DNA of 64,000 bases, taken from Aequorivita soesokkakensis (GTDB lineage Bacteria; Bacteroidota; Bacteroidia; Flavobacteriales; Flavobacteriaceae). A program made the position numbers and the translations under genes. Position 1 is the stretch's first letter; every line of letters begins with the position of its first letter. The stretch lies in assembly GCF_001641085.1 (NCBI RefSeq), contig NZ_LXIE01000050.1:167193-231192 (forward strand), in the 5' to 3' direction. Under the pieces are notes generated by a model. It saw only the letters and a list, made by a program, of their open reading frames with translations. It had not been told where the DNA came from and did not search any database. This document shows, piece after piece, positions 32,897 through 41,206 of the stretch.

Positions 32897-34183
32897 TTGA
32901 AAATTCCCCAATCTATACGCGGTAATCTACTTTTAAAGATGACTTCTTTAAATGCTGGGGTTATCGTTGTGCGGCTGGTCATTTCGTTTTTTATTCAGCG
33001 TATGCTGGCGTTGATGGTTGGCGAAGCGGGAATAGCGAAAATTGGTTCGTTGCGTAATCTTTTGGAAATACTAAGCTCTTTTGCTTCCGTGGGTATTTTT
33101 AGTGGTATAGTGAAATATGTTGCAGAATATAAAGAGGACAAAGAGCAACTGCAAAAACTTTTTTCCACAACTTTTGTTTTCACGGTTTTTGGAACACTAC
33201 TGGTTTCTTTGGTACTGTTCTTTGGGGCTGATTATTTAAGCAACACTATTTTTGATTCTCCCGATTATATTTATCTCATAAAATTATTGGCGGTCATTGT
33301 ACCATTTATTAGTATGTACCGTGTTTTTAACGGTATAGTTAATGGACTTTCGCGATACAAAAAATTGGCTGGAATAGATCTTTTCAGTTATATTTTAAGT
33401 GCCATTCTTACCGTTGTTCTATTACTAACAAATAATATTGATGGTGCGCTGGTTGCCATTGCTATTACTCCCGCCTTACAATTTTCTGTATTGCTTTTTA
33501 TTTTTGTAAAAGTGCTTCGCGAATACGTTCAGTTTTCAAAACTTACGTTCAAAATACCATTGGCGAAGGAATTATTGGCTTTCTCGTTAATGTCTTTCTT
33601 TTCTACCGTTTTATTGAATTATGTTGAAATAGACATTAGGGTGATGATACAAAAACGAATCACCATGGCAGATGCGGGAATCTGGACCGCAATGACGAAT
33701 ATATCCAAAAACTATATGGTTTTTTCCAGTGCTATCTTCACATTATATGTGCTTCCAAAATTCGCTGGCATCCATAATAAAACTGACTTTAAAGTAGAGC
33801 TTTTCAATGTTTACAAAACATTACTGCCTCTTTTTGGCGTAGGGATGTTGCTTATTTATTTTTTGAGGGATTACGTAATCCAAATTATATATCCAGATTT
33901 TCACGCAATGGGCCCACTATTTAAATGGCAGCTTTTGGGTGATTTTGTCCGGTTGGCAGCTATTGTTTTAGTCTACCAATTTTTGGCAAAAAAAATGGTG
34001 CGCAACTTTATATTTTCAGAAATAATATCGTTAGCGCTTTTCTATATTCTTTCCTATTATCTCGCCGGCATTTACGGTGTTGAAGGAGTAGTAATGGCAC
34101 ATTTTATTAGATATGTTCTTTATTTTTTTGTTGTTTCTTTTTTGGTGTTTAGATATTTTAAAAAGCAAAAAAGTAAATCTTAA
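32897..34183 (+). CDS. Polysaccharide flippase (Wzx/O-antigen translocase), copy 1
   Basis: This 428-residue protein has about twelve membrane helices of the MATE/Wzx type. The N-terminal KMTSLNAGVIVVRLVISFFIQRMLALMVGEAGIAKIG and the following SSFASVGIFSGIVKYVAEYKED match O-antigen translocases of the WzxE class. Wzx proteins turn undecaprenyl-linked repeat units to the periplasmic face. The start is TTG at 32897, immediately after the stop of the aminotransferase, and no ATG is available that keeps the first helix. The gap to the next flippase is 48 bases. Confidence 0.9.
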   Translation: MKIPQSIRGNLLLKMTSLNAGVIVVRLVISFFIQRMLALMVGEAGIAKIGSLRNLLEILSSFASVGIFSGIVKYVAEYKEDKEQLQKLFSTTFVFTVFGTLLVSLVLFFGADYLSNTIFDSPDYIYLIKLLAVIVPFISMYRVFNGIVNGLSRYKKLAGIDLFSYILSAILTVVLLLTNNIDGALVAIAITPALQFSVLLFIFVKVLREYVQFSKLTFKIPLAKELLAFSLMSFFSTVLLNYVEIDIRVMIQKRITMADAGIWTAMTNISKNYMVFSSAIFTLYVLPKFAGIHNKTDFKVELFNVYKTLLPLFGVGMLLIYFLRDYVIQIIYPDFHAMGPLFKWQLLGDFVRLAAIVLVYQFLAKKMVRNFIFSEIISLALFYILSYYLAGIYGVEGVVMAHFIRYVLYFFVVSFLVFRYFKKQKSKS

Positions 34184-34231
34184 AGTTATATATTGAGTGT
34201 AGTTTAAAAAGTGTTACAACAATTTTAATGC

Positions 34232-35710
34232 ATGCTAGAATCTAAAAATTCATATAGACAGGTAATGAAGGCCACATCGCTTTTTGGGGGTGTTCAGGTT
34301 TTCAATATTCTTGTTTCTATAGTGCGTTCAAAATTTATTGCCCTTTGGATTGGTCCTGCTGGATATGGAATTGCGGCACTCTTTACCTCAACATTGGGGC
34401 TTATAAGCGGGATGACCGATTTTGGTCTTGACAAAAGCGCTGTTAAAGACATTTCATTTAATTCTGAAAACCCTCAAAATGTTTCGCGAACTATTCAAAT
34501 TTTAAAAAGGTTGGTTTCGTTTACGTCAGTTTTTGGAGCTTTGGTTATGATTATAGCTTCACCGTGGTTGAGCGAATTTGCTTTTGAAAGTAAAGAATAT
34601 ACTTTTTCCTTTGTTTGGATTTCTATTGCACTTTTGTTCAAACAGCTTTCAAGTGGCCAATTAGCAATTTTACAAGGCCTTCGGAAATTAAAAAAGCTAG
34701 CACAGGCCAATTTATACGGAAATCTTTTTGGATTAATAATAACGCTTCCTCTGTACTATTTTTATAGGGTAGATGCTATTGTTCCTGCTATAATAATATC
34801 CTCTTTTATAGCCTTTATCTTCACCTTTTATTATGCAAAAAATACTGAAACTGAAAAAGTAGAAATTTCAAATAAACAAGCTTTTTCTGAAGGTAAGCCA
34901 ATGATTTACTTAGGAGTAACGCTGAGTATAAGCGCCATGATAGGGCTGTTGGTAGCCTATCTAATCCAGATTTTTATAAGCCAAACTGGAGGGATAGCCC
35001 AAGTGGGATTTTACAATGCTGGCTTTGTGATATTAAACTCCTATGTAGGTCTCGTCTTTAATGCAATGGGGACTGATTACTTCCCAAGGTTAGCTGCAAT
35101 TTCCGATAAAATTGAACAAGTACGCAAAACCGTTTTTGAGCAGGCTTATATTGCCATTTTGCTTATTACGCCAATTGTTGTTGTGTTTTTGATCGCTGCT
35201 CCTTTAATTATAGTTCTTTTGTATTCCAAAGAGTTCACTCCAATAATTAGTATGGTAAATTGGGGCATTTTAGGGATGGCCTTTAAAGCGGTTTCTTTTG
35301 CTATGGGCTATATTATTATTGCGAAAGGAGATTCCAAAATCTTTATTAAAACAGCCATTGGCTTTAATACTTTACTCTTGGCGGGCAATATTCTGGGTTA
35401 CTATTTTGGCGGACTTGAAGGTTTGGGCATTAGTTTCCTTATTTATTATATTATTCACTTTATTGGGGTACGGATTATAACGAAGTATTATTACAATTTT
35501 TATTTTGAAAAAGGGTTTTATGCCATATTCAGTGTATGCATCTTGGTGTGTAGTTGCGCTTTTTTGTTGACATATCTTGAAAATCCATTCTTAAAATATA
35601 TTAGCCTTTCAATATTGGCAGTGTTTTCTTTTGTATTTTCATATATTCAATTGGACAAAAAGATGGACATAAAAGAACTGTTTTCTAAGATTTTCAAAAG
35701 AAAAAAATGA
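34232..35710 (+). CDS. Polysaccharide flippase (Wzx/O-antigen translocase), copy 2
   Basis: The 492-residue protein is a second MATE-fold flippase with about fourteen helices. The N-terminus MKATSLFGGVQVFNILVSIVRSKFIALWIGPAGYGIAALFTS is typical for the other major Bacteroidota Wzx group, different from its neighbour, so these are not recent duplicates. Two flippases in one locus are unusual and could serve two glycans, or one may be specific to a modified unit. The ATG at 34232 starts it; its last four bases overlap the acyltransferase gene. I see no clear O-antigen polymerase in the window. Confidence 0.9.
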   Translation: MLESKNSYRQVMKATSLFGGVQVFNILVSIVRSKFIALWIGPAGYGIAALFTSTLGLISGMTDFGLDKSAVKDISFNSENPQNVSRTIQILKRLVSFTSVFGALVMIIASPWLSEFAFESKEYTFSFVWISIALLFKQLSSGQLAILQGLRKLKKLAQANLYGNLFGLIITLPLYYFYRVDAIVPAIIISSFIAFIFTFYYAKNTETEKVEISNKQAFSEGKPMIYLGVTLSISAMIGLLVAYLIQIFISQTGGIAQVGFYNAGFVILNSYVGLVFNAMGTDYFPRLAAISDKIEQVRKTVFEQAYIAILLITPIVVVFLIAAPLIIVLLYSKEFTPIISMVNWGILGMAFKAVSFAMGYIIIAKGDSKIFIKTAIGFNTLLLAGNILGYYFGGLEGLGISFLIYYIIHFIGVRIITKYYYNFYFEKGFYAIFSVCILVCSCAFLLTYLENPFLKYISLSILAVFSFVFSYIQLDKKMDIKELFSKIFKRKK

Positions 35711-36456
35711 TAGAATTTACGAAGAAGATATATCGAAAAATTAAAGGTAAATATCATTATTATAGGGCTGTCAATTGGATTAAGACCTACTATTTCAATT
35801 ATAAAAAATTTCCAAATTCAATAGCAAAAAAACTTCCAGTATTTATTTATGGAAAACTGAAACTTTCAAGTATTGAAGGTGAATTTATTATAGATGCCCC
35901 TATTAGTAAAGGAATGATTGGCTTTGGAAAATCATTTGAGTTTCCCACAACAAGCAAAGGCGTTTCTGAACTTTCACTCAATGGTACTTTTATATGCAAA
36001 GGAAATGTTCAGATTGGAAAAGATGTATGTATCCAAATTGCCAAAAACGCCTATTTTGAAATGGGCCATTTTTCCTGTCTCGGCTCAGACATAAAAGTGA
36101 TTTGCAAAGAAAAAATTGTAATAAAAAACTTTGTCCGCATTGGCTACCAAACACAACTTATTGATACCACCATCCATCAAATGATTGATACAAAAGGCAA
36201 CACAAAATTGCCAATGACCGCCCCAATTGTCTTAAACAGCAACACTTGGATTGGAAATAGAACAACAATTATGAAAGGTACCGTTACACCAGAACAGTGT
36301 ATTGTGGCTTCAAACTCATTGTGCAATAAAGATTATACTGCTTATGGCAATAATATTTTGATTGGCGGCATGCCGGCTAAACTTTTAAAAGAAGGCATTG
36401 TCCGGGATTGGAAAGGAGAACAGGCTATGTTAGAAAAATCTGTGGTTATAGCGTAA
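35707..36456 (+). CDS. Hexapeptide-repeat acyltransferase
   Basis: The 249-residue protein has a left-handed beta-helix from about residue 90: GNVQIGKDVCIQIAKNAYFEMGHFSCLGSDIKVICKEKIVIKNFVRIGYQTQLIDTTIHQM, with the catalytic-type His, then NTWIGNRTTIMKGTVTPEQCIVASNSLC and a closing IGGMPAKLL. This is the serine/sugar O-acetyltransferase group (WbbJ/NeuD/LacA-like). A likely role is O-acetylation of the surface polysaccharide. It overlaps the flippase by four bases and converges on the minus-strand glycosyltransferase, 14 bases away. Confidence 0.88.
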   Translation: MIEFTKKIYRKIKGKYHYYRAVNWIKTYYFNYKKFPNSIAKKLPVFIYGKLKLSSIEGEFIIDAPISKGMIGFGKSFEFPTTSKGVSELSLNGTFICKGNVQIGKDVCIQIAKNAYFEMGHFSCLGSDIKVICKEKIVIKNFVRIGYQTQLIDTTIHQMIDTKGNTKLPMTAPIVLNSNTWIGNRTTIMKGTVTPEQCIVASNSLCNKDYTAYGNNILIGGMPAKLLKEGIVRDWKGEQAMLEKSVVIA

Positions 36457-36470
36457 AAAGCACTTCTTCG

Positions 36471-37604
36471 CTATTGCCAAGCTTCAATATAGCTTTCCGC
36501 TATCTTTTTAAAATTGTGTTGCTTCTCTATAAAAAAGTTGGCATTTTTTCCAATCTTTTCAATCATTTCAGGATTTTCAATTAACCAACTTAATTTTTCT
36601 ACCAATTTTTCAATATTTGGCAGTGCATTTAGGCAAACCTCATCTTCTTTTAAATTATAGTGGTCCAGAAATTCTTTTTCAGCCCCAGTAAAAACAACCT
36701 TTCCCTTTGCCATTGCTTCCAGGGCGTTATAACCTTGGTCATAAGCAAAAACTTGATCCAAAAGAATATGTGCAGAATTATACTTTTCAATATATTCTGA
36801 ATACGGAATATTTTCAGTTGAAATGATTTTAACTTTTGAAGGATATTTTTTTTGAATTAACTCAAGTGCGGCTTCAAAATAATCATTTCCCTTTTTGAAA
36901 TAATTCGCCCGATTGACACCGTGAAAAATGATGATTTTTTCTTTGATGGGAAGTGGGTGGTATTTCAGTTTTTCAGTATTTATTGGGTTTGGAATAAGTC
37001 CCAAATATTTCGCATTCCCAATTAACGGAATATCATAATCCAAATCGGAAGCAATTATTCCATCCACATTTTCAAAAACAAAATCGTGCAATTTTTTGTA
37101 TTCGGGTTTCAAATATTTCAGGACGGGAAAAAATTCTTTTTCGGAAATTTTCCCATCAAAAAAAGGCGTAAAAATGGAATAGCGAAACTTTTTTTCATAG
37201 GCATATTTCACGCTGATATAATCCGTGCCGCAGGAAAGTAGAAAAAGCTTTGAGTTGTTGTTTTTTAAAATTGAAATAATTTCCTTTTCGTATTTGGGCA
37301 AAATCCCGAACGGACTTTCGTTTATTAATTGAACAACATCAAAACCTTTAAACTTTTCTTGTTGTTGAAAAAATTGTTTTTTCAAGGATCGTGAAGTAAT
37401 ATCCAGTCCGAAAAGTTTAAACAGACCAACCTTCAATTTCTTGGAAATTCCTGAATTATATCTTGGCTTCAGTAAAACGTCAGAAGGATACCCTTTAAAA
37501 GCATCCCCTGTTGAAACAAGCGTTACAGTATGCCCAAGCGCGATTAATCCTTCTTTTAAGGAATTGTGCAACCTGCTGTATTCGCCCACCAAAAGTATTT
37601 TCAT
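36471..37604 (-). CDS. Glycosyltransferase, GT4-like
   Basis: The 377-residue protein has the GT-B two-domain layout. The N-terminal domain starts MKILLVGEYSRLHNSLKEGL, lacking a signal peptide; the C-terminal domain contains IIFHGVNRANYFKKGNDYF, ILLDQVFAYDQGYNALEAMAKGKVVFTG with the donor-binding Glu, and NPEMIEKIGKNANFFIEKQHNF. The order fits family GT4-like enzymes using a nucleotide sugar, with retention of configuration. The sugar is not predictable. It is transcribed away from the next glycosyltransferase, with an inverted repeat between them. Confidence 0.88.
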   Translation of the reverse strand: MKILLVGEYSRLHNSLKEGLIALGHTVTLVSTGDAFKGYPSDVLLKPRYNSGISKKLKVGLFKLFGLDITSRSLKKQFFQQQEKFKGFDVVQLINESPFGILPKYEKEIISILKNNNSKLFLLSCGTDYISVKYAYEKKFRYSIFTPFFDGKISEKEFFPVLKYLKPEYKKLHDFVFENVDGIIASDLDYDIPLIGNAKYLGLIPNPINTEKLKYHPLPIKEKIIIFHGVNRANYFKKGNDYFEAALELIQKKYPSKVKIISTENIPYSEYIEKYNSAHILLDQVFAYDQGYNALEAMAKGKVVFTGAEKEFLDHYNLKEDEVCLNALPNIEKLVEKLSWLIENPEMIEKIGKNANFFIEKQHNFKKIAESYIEAWQ

Positions 37605-37615
37605 ATTTCTTTTTT

Positions 37616-37706
37616 TTTAACGCAAAAGACCCAAAGCAAAGCCACAAAATTCACAAATATTTCTCTTTGAATTTTGTGGAAAACCTTTACGAACTTTGTG
37701 GTTAAA
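37616..37706. repeat. Long imperfect inverted repeat between divergent glycosyltransferases
   Basis: Arm 1 (37616-37653, starts TTTAACGCAAAAG, ends CCACAAAATTCA) and arm 2 (37668-37706, starts TGAATTTTGTGG, ends TTTGTGGTTAAA) pair imperfectly across 14 bases; the inner 13 pairs are perfect. It belongs to the class of AACGCAAAG/CACAAAG intergenic palindromes often seen in Bacteroidota. Confidence 0.7.
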
Positions 37707-37743
37707 TTTCATAAACCTTCGGATATAAGTACTCTTATAAAGT

Positions 37744-37751
37744 TATATTTG
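37744..37751 (+). promoter_or_regulatory. Putative -7 box of the glycosyltransferase/fdtA transcript
   Basis: TATATTTG matches TAnnTTTG exactly, 27 bases before the ATG at 37779. No clear TTG box is seen upstream. Confidence 0.5.
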
Positions 37752-37778
37752 CCTTATGCAACCAAAAATACACAATTA

Positions 37779-38891
37779 ATGGCGATGGTGGCTGAAAAGA
37801 AATTCAAAGTATGTCTTGTTTCCATTTCGCTTGCAAAAGGCGGGTTGGAGCGGTCCTGCGCTATGCTTTCGCAAATGTTGGATGCACACGGGCACGAGGT
37901 GCATGTAGTGATTTTGAACGATGAAATTGATTACCCATACAGCGGAAAAATGCTGAACTTGGGCAAAATGAAAACCGAAAAAGATTCAATGGTGAAACGA
38001 TTGCTGCGTTTTCGGAAGTTTCGGAATTATTTAAAAAAGGAAAATTTTGATGTAATTATAGACCACCGACCGAAAAATAATTTTGAGCGCGAGTTGTTTT
38101 ACTCCAAATTTATGTATCGTGAACTGCAAAAAATTTATGTAACGCACAGTTCCAAAAAAACGGAATATCTCACTGAAAATCCCGCAGCGTTTTCAAAAAT
38201 TTGCAAAAAAAATCTTTTGAATGTTGCGGTTTCAAAATATATTGAAAACGAGATTTTGAGAAAGGAAGGAATTGACAATTCGTTGACAATCCATAATGCC
38301 TACAATCCTACTTGGGAAAACGAAATTGGTGAGTTTCCCAACATACTTCAAAATAAAAAATACATACTTTCATACGGCAGACTTGATGATTCAATAAAGG
38401 ATTTTTCGTTTTTAATAGAAGCCTTTTCGCAATCAAAAGTTTGGGAAAAAGATGTGCATCTCGTCATTTTGGGAGATGGAAAGGATAAGGAAATACTTCA
38501 AAATCTGGCAGCATCAAAACCCTGCGTGAAACAGATTTTATTTTTACCTTTTACCAATACTCCTTTTGAAATCATTAAAAATGCCCGTTGTGCAACGCTA
38601 ACAAGTAAATATGAAGGTTTTCCAATGGTATTGGTAGAATCACTTTCTTTGGGAACTCCCGTGGTTTCATTAGATATAATATCTGGGCCTTCAGAAATTG
38701 TAAAGCATCAAAAAAACGGTTTGCTGGTTGCGGAAAGAAGTTTACCTTTATTTGCGGAAGCAATTCAAGATGTATGTTTTGATGATGCACTTTATGAAAC
38801 TTTGAAGAAAAACACAAAATCTTCAGTTGAGCGGTTTTCAATGAAAAGCATTGGTGAAAAATGGAACAAATTATTACAGGATGGTTTATAA
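37779..38891 (+). CDS. Glycosyltransferase family 4
   Basis: The 370-residue protein has a GT4 layout: N-terminal VCLVSISLAKGGLERSCAMLSQMLDAHGHEVHVV (the loop GGLER binds donor phosphates), a middle YVTHSSKK and NVAVSKYIENEIL, and a C-terminal donor domain with ILSYGRLDDSIKDFSFLIEAF, TNTPFEIIKNARCATLTSKYEGFPMVLVESLSLGTPVVS (E-x7-E). Start: ATG 37779, downstream of a good -7 box; an ATG six bases later is also possible. It overlaps fdtA by 11 bases, so the two are probably co-translated. Confidence 0.92.
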   Translation: MAMVAEKKFKVCLVSISLAKGGLERSCAMLSQMLDAHGHEVHVVILNDEIDYPYSGKMLNLGKMKTEKDSMVKRLLRFRKFRNYLKKENFDVIIDHRPKNNFERELFYSKFMYRELQKIYVTHSSKKTEYLTENPAAFSKICKKNLLNVAVSKYIENEILRKEGIDNSLTIHNAYNPTWENEIGEFPNILQNKKYILSYGRLDDSIKDFSFLIEAFSQSKVWEKDVHLVILGDGKDKEILQNLAASKPCVKQILFLPFTNTPFEIIKNARCATLTSKYEGFPMVLVESLSLGTPVVSLDIISGPSEIVKHQKNGLLVAERSLPLFAEAIQDVCFDDALYETLKKNTKSSVERFSMKSIGEKWNKLLQDGL

Positions 38892-39294
38892 AAAAATTGA
38901 AGATATAGATCTAATTGACATTCAAAAAATCACGGATCCCCGCGGAAATCTTTCGGTTATTGAGGGCGATTTTTTGCCGTATTCTATTGAAAGAGTGTAT
39001 TATTTGTACGATGTTCCAAGCGATGCCTATCGCGGGGGGCACGCCCACAAAGAGCAACAGGAATTTTTGATTGCATTAAGTGGGAGTTTTGAAGTGGTTT
39101 TGGATGATGGCGAAAATAAAAAATCAATAACGCTCAATAAGCCAAATAAAGGATTGTTGATACCTACTGGAATATGGCGGGAACTTGAAAATTTTTCTTC
39201 CGGGGCTGTATGTTTGGTACTTTCTTCCGGAAAATTTTTGGAAGATGATTATATTAGGGAATACGAAGATTTTCAGTTATTTAAAAGTTCCTAA
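38881..39294 (+). CDS. fdtA: FdtA/QdtA-like sugar 3,4-ketoisomerase (cupin)
   Basis: FdtA converts dTDP-4-keto-6-deoxyglucose to the 3-keto sugar, the substrate for FdtB-type aminotransferases. The 137-residue cupin has ITDPRGNLSVIEGDFLPYSIERVYYLYDVP (18-47), then RGGHAHKEQQEFLIALSGSFEVVLDDG with the active-site His pair near 52-54, and LLIPTGIWRELENFSSGAVCLVL, typical for the WxcM-like group. Start ATG 38881. With the aminotransferase (31796) and the acyltransferase (30822) it forms a plausible Fdt pathway, though seven kilobases apart. Its end overlaps the convergent GT2 gene by 18 bases. Confidence 0.9.
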   Translation: MVYKKIEDIDLIDIQKITDPRGNLSVIEGDFLPYSIERVYYLYDVPSDAYRGGHAHKEQQEFLIALSGSFEVVLDDGENKKSITLNKPNKGLLIPTGIWRELENFSSGAVCLVLSSGKFLEDDYIREYEDFQLFKSS

Positions 39295-40206
39295 ACGCAA
39301 CCCTAATTTTTCCAAATTATCTTTTGTTTTTGAAAGATATTTCAAAATGGTTTTGTTTTGACGCAGCAGAAACTGTTGTTTTTTACTGAGGTTTTCTTGG
39401 TTTATTTTTTGAAAGTTTTTCTGAAAAGCTTCGTGGTTTCCTTCCATTTTAGCCAAAACACAAAGCGAATATCTGTTTAAATCCAGAAATTTTTTAAGCG
39501 CGGGATTGTCTTTTTCGTAAATTTCATAAGCCTCAAAATTGGCTTTTTCATCCAGATTTCTGACGCTTTTAAACAAACTGTTTTTTCGCACTATATAGGT
39601 GGCACAGACTTTTGGACTAAAAACTACTTTGTGTTTAAGCCCAATCCGCACGTAAAGATCTGTGTCTTCGCCGCTCTTTATTTTTGGGTCATACCAACCC
39701 ACATCTTCAAAAACCGATTTTTTCAAAACAGTGGAACTGCTGTGCAGAATGGAATCTAACTGGCTCGCCTCAAAATAATCCACAAGAATTGAATCTTTCC
39801 CAAAGGTTTTAATGGTATAACTGTTTGTGAAAGTTTTTCCGTTTCGTTTTATTTCAGTTGCAGTGGCAAAAACTGATTCTTTCGGAAACTTACTTATTAA
39901 TCTGTTTTGCTCTTCCAAATAAAAAGGATACCAATAATCATCGGCATCCATCAACGCTATATAATCCGTTTTGGCTTGCTGTATTGTAAAATTTCGGGCT
40001 GCAGATGCACCGCTGTTTTCTTTTGAAAAATAACGAATCCGGGGATCGTTAAATTTTAAAATTTCAGTTTCACTATTGTCTGTGGAGCCATCGTTTAAAA
40101 TAACGATTTCAAAATCCGTAAAAGTCTGTGCTAAAACACTTTTCAATGTGTTGGCAATATACTTTTCTTTGTTAAAGACCGATATGACAACCGAAAATTT
40201 AGGCAT
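39277..40206 (-). CDS. Glycosyltransferase family 2, A
   Basis: The 309-residue protein has a GT-A fold: FSVVISVFNKEKYIANTLKSVLAQTFTDFEIVILNDGSTDNS (4-45), DYIALMDADDYWYP with the DxD-like metal site near 79-92, and GEDTDLYVRIG with the ED catalytic motif near 183-193. GT2 enzymes add sugars with inversion. The ATG at 40206 gives the family N-terminus; the open frame upstream is not needed. Its start overlaps the end of the next upstream GT2 gene by eight bases. Confidence 0.92.
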   Translation of the reverse strand: MPKFSVVISVFNKEKYIANTLKSVLAQTFTDFEIVILNDGSTDNSETEILKFNDPRIRYFSKENSGASAARNFTIQQAKTDYIALMDADDYWYPFYLEEQNRLISKFPKESVFATATEIKRNGKTFTNSYTIKTFGKDSILVDYFEASQLDSILHSSSTVLKKSVFEDVGWYDPKIKSGEDTDLYVRIGLKHKVVFSPKVCATYIVRKNSLFKSVRNLDEKANFEAYEIYEKDNPALKKFLDLNRYSLCVLAKMEGNHEAFQKNFQKINQENLSKKQQFLLRQNKTILKYLSKTKDNLEKLGLRLGTFK

Positions 40207-41095
40207 CTTTCTGTTTAAGAGAACTAAGATAACCCAAGCGGTATAAATCAAAAAGGAAAAGCGATGGTTTTGGGGAATTTAAATTTTTAAGCATAAGCTT
40301 TTCCGAAATCTTATAAAACTGTCGAACTGCGAAAAGGAGATTATTTTTTTTAAGTTTTAAATATGTTTTAAGGATTTTTACAGTTTCTCCATCAATCACG
40401 CCAGCTTCATAAAAATCCAATAAATTCTGAAGTGCGAGCTTAGATTTTTTTAAAAAATCTTCGTTGGTTTCAAGATTTAAATGAAGTACTGGATTGTCAA
40501 TATGCAGCAATGGAATCTTATTTTTCTGAAGTTCATGCCCAAATACGGAATCTTCATAGCCATAACCCAAAAGGTTTTCGTTGAACTTTATAGATTTAAA
40601 TACTTCCTTTTTAATAGCAAACCCCATTGTTATAAAGCTTCTGTACGGATTTTTAATTCGTTCCGGAAGTGGCAGACTTTCGCGTTCGCTTCCGTATTTA
40701 TGTCTTAAACTGAAATTTTCAGCATTTTTCTCTGGATATTTAATTCCTCCAAAAACAACGGAATTTTCCTTCGAAAATGCTGCTACATACTTTTCTATAA
40801 ACTCTGAATTTGAAGGAAAAGTGTCTGCATCCAAAAAAAGCACCCAATTGTGTTTTGCTTTTTCCGCTAAAAGATTTCGAATTTTACTCCTGCCAATATT
40901 TTGTGGCAAAACCTCAAAAGTGGAATGCGTCAAAAAATTTATTTTTGAATTTTCTTCCAAAGAAACTTTATTGGTTGAAGCATCGTCCAAAACCAATATT
41001 TCATAGTCAATTTTTAAAGCCCCACACTGTTTGTGCAAATCTTCTACTAATGGCGCTACATTGTAATTGTATGTTGGGATAAGGATGGAAATCAT
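40199..41095 (-). CDS. Glycosyltransferase family 2, B
   Basis: The 298-residue protein has the GT-A landmarks ISILIPTYNYNVAPLVEDLH (2-21), YEILVLDDAS near 32-41, WVLFLDADTFP (DxD site) near 85-95 and GYGYEDSVFGHEL (ED motif) near 178-190. It resembles GT2 enzymes using GalNAc or similar sugars, as LDAD and YEDxxFG occur in chondroitin-like synthases, but this is only a hint. It is the first gene of a two-gene minus-strand unit with the GT2 A gene and diverges from the subtilase gene, 111 bases away. Confidence 0.9.
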   Translation of the reverse strand: MISILIPTYNYNVAPLVEDLHKQCGALKIDYEILVLDDASTNKVSLEENSKINFLTHSTFEVLPQNIGRSKIRNLLAEKAKHNWVLFLDADTFPSNSEFIEKYVAAFSKENSVVFGGIKYPEKNAENFSLRHKYGSERESLPLPERIKNPYRSFITMGFAIKKEVFKSIKFNENLLGYGYEDSVFGHELQKNKIPLLHIDNPVLHLNLETNEDFLKKSKLALQNLLDFYEAGVIDGETVKILKTYLKLKKNNLLFAVRQFYKISEKLMLKNLNSPKPSLFLFDLYRLGYLSSLKQKDA

Positions 41096-41206
41096 TTAAT
41101 TTCTTCATTTTAAGCTCGAAGAATTTAGCTAAAATACAGTAATCTTTTTGGGATGCAGAAAAATTATATCCTGATTTAATTTGAAAAATATCAATGCCAG
41201 CCATTT

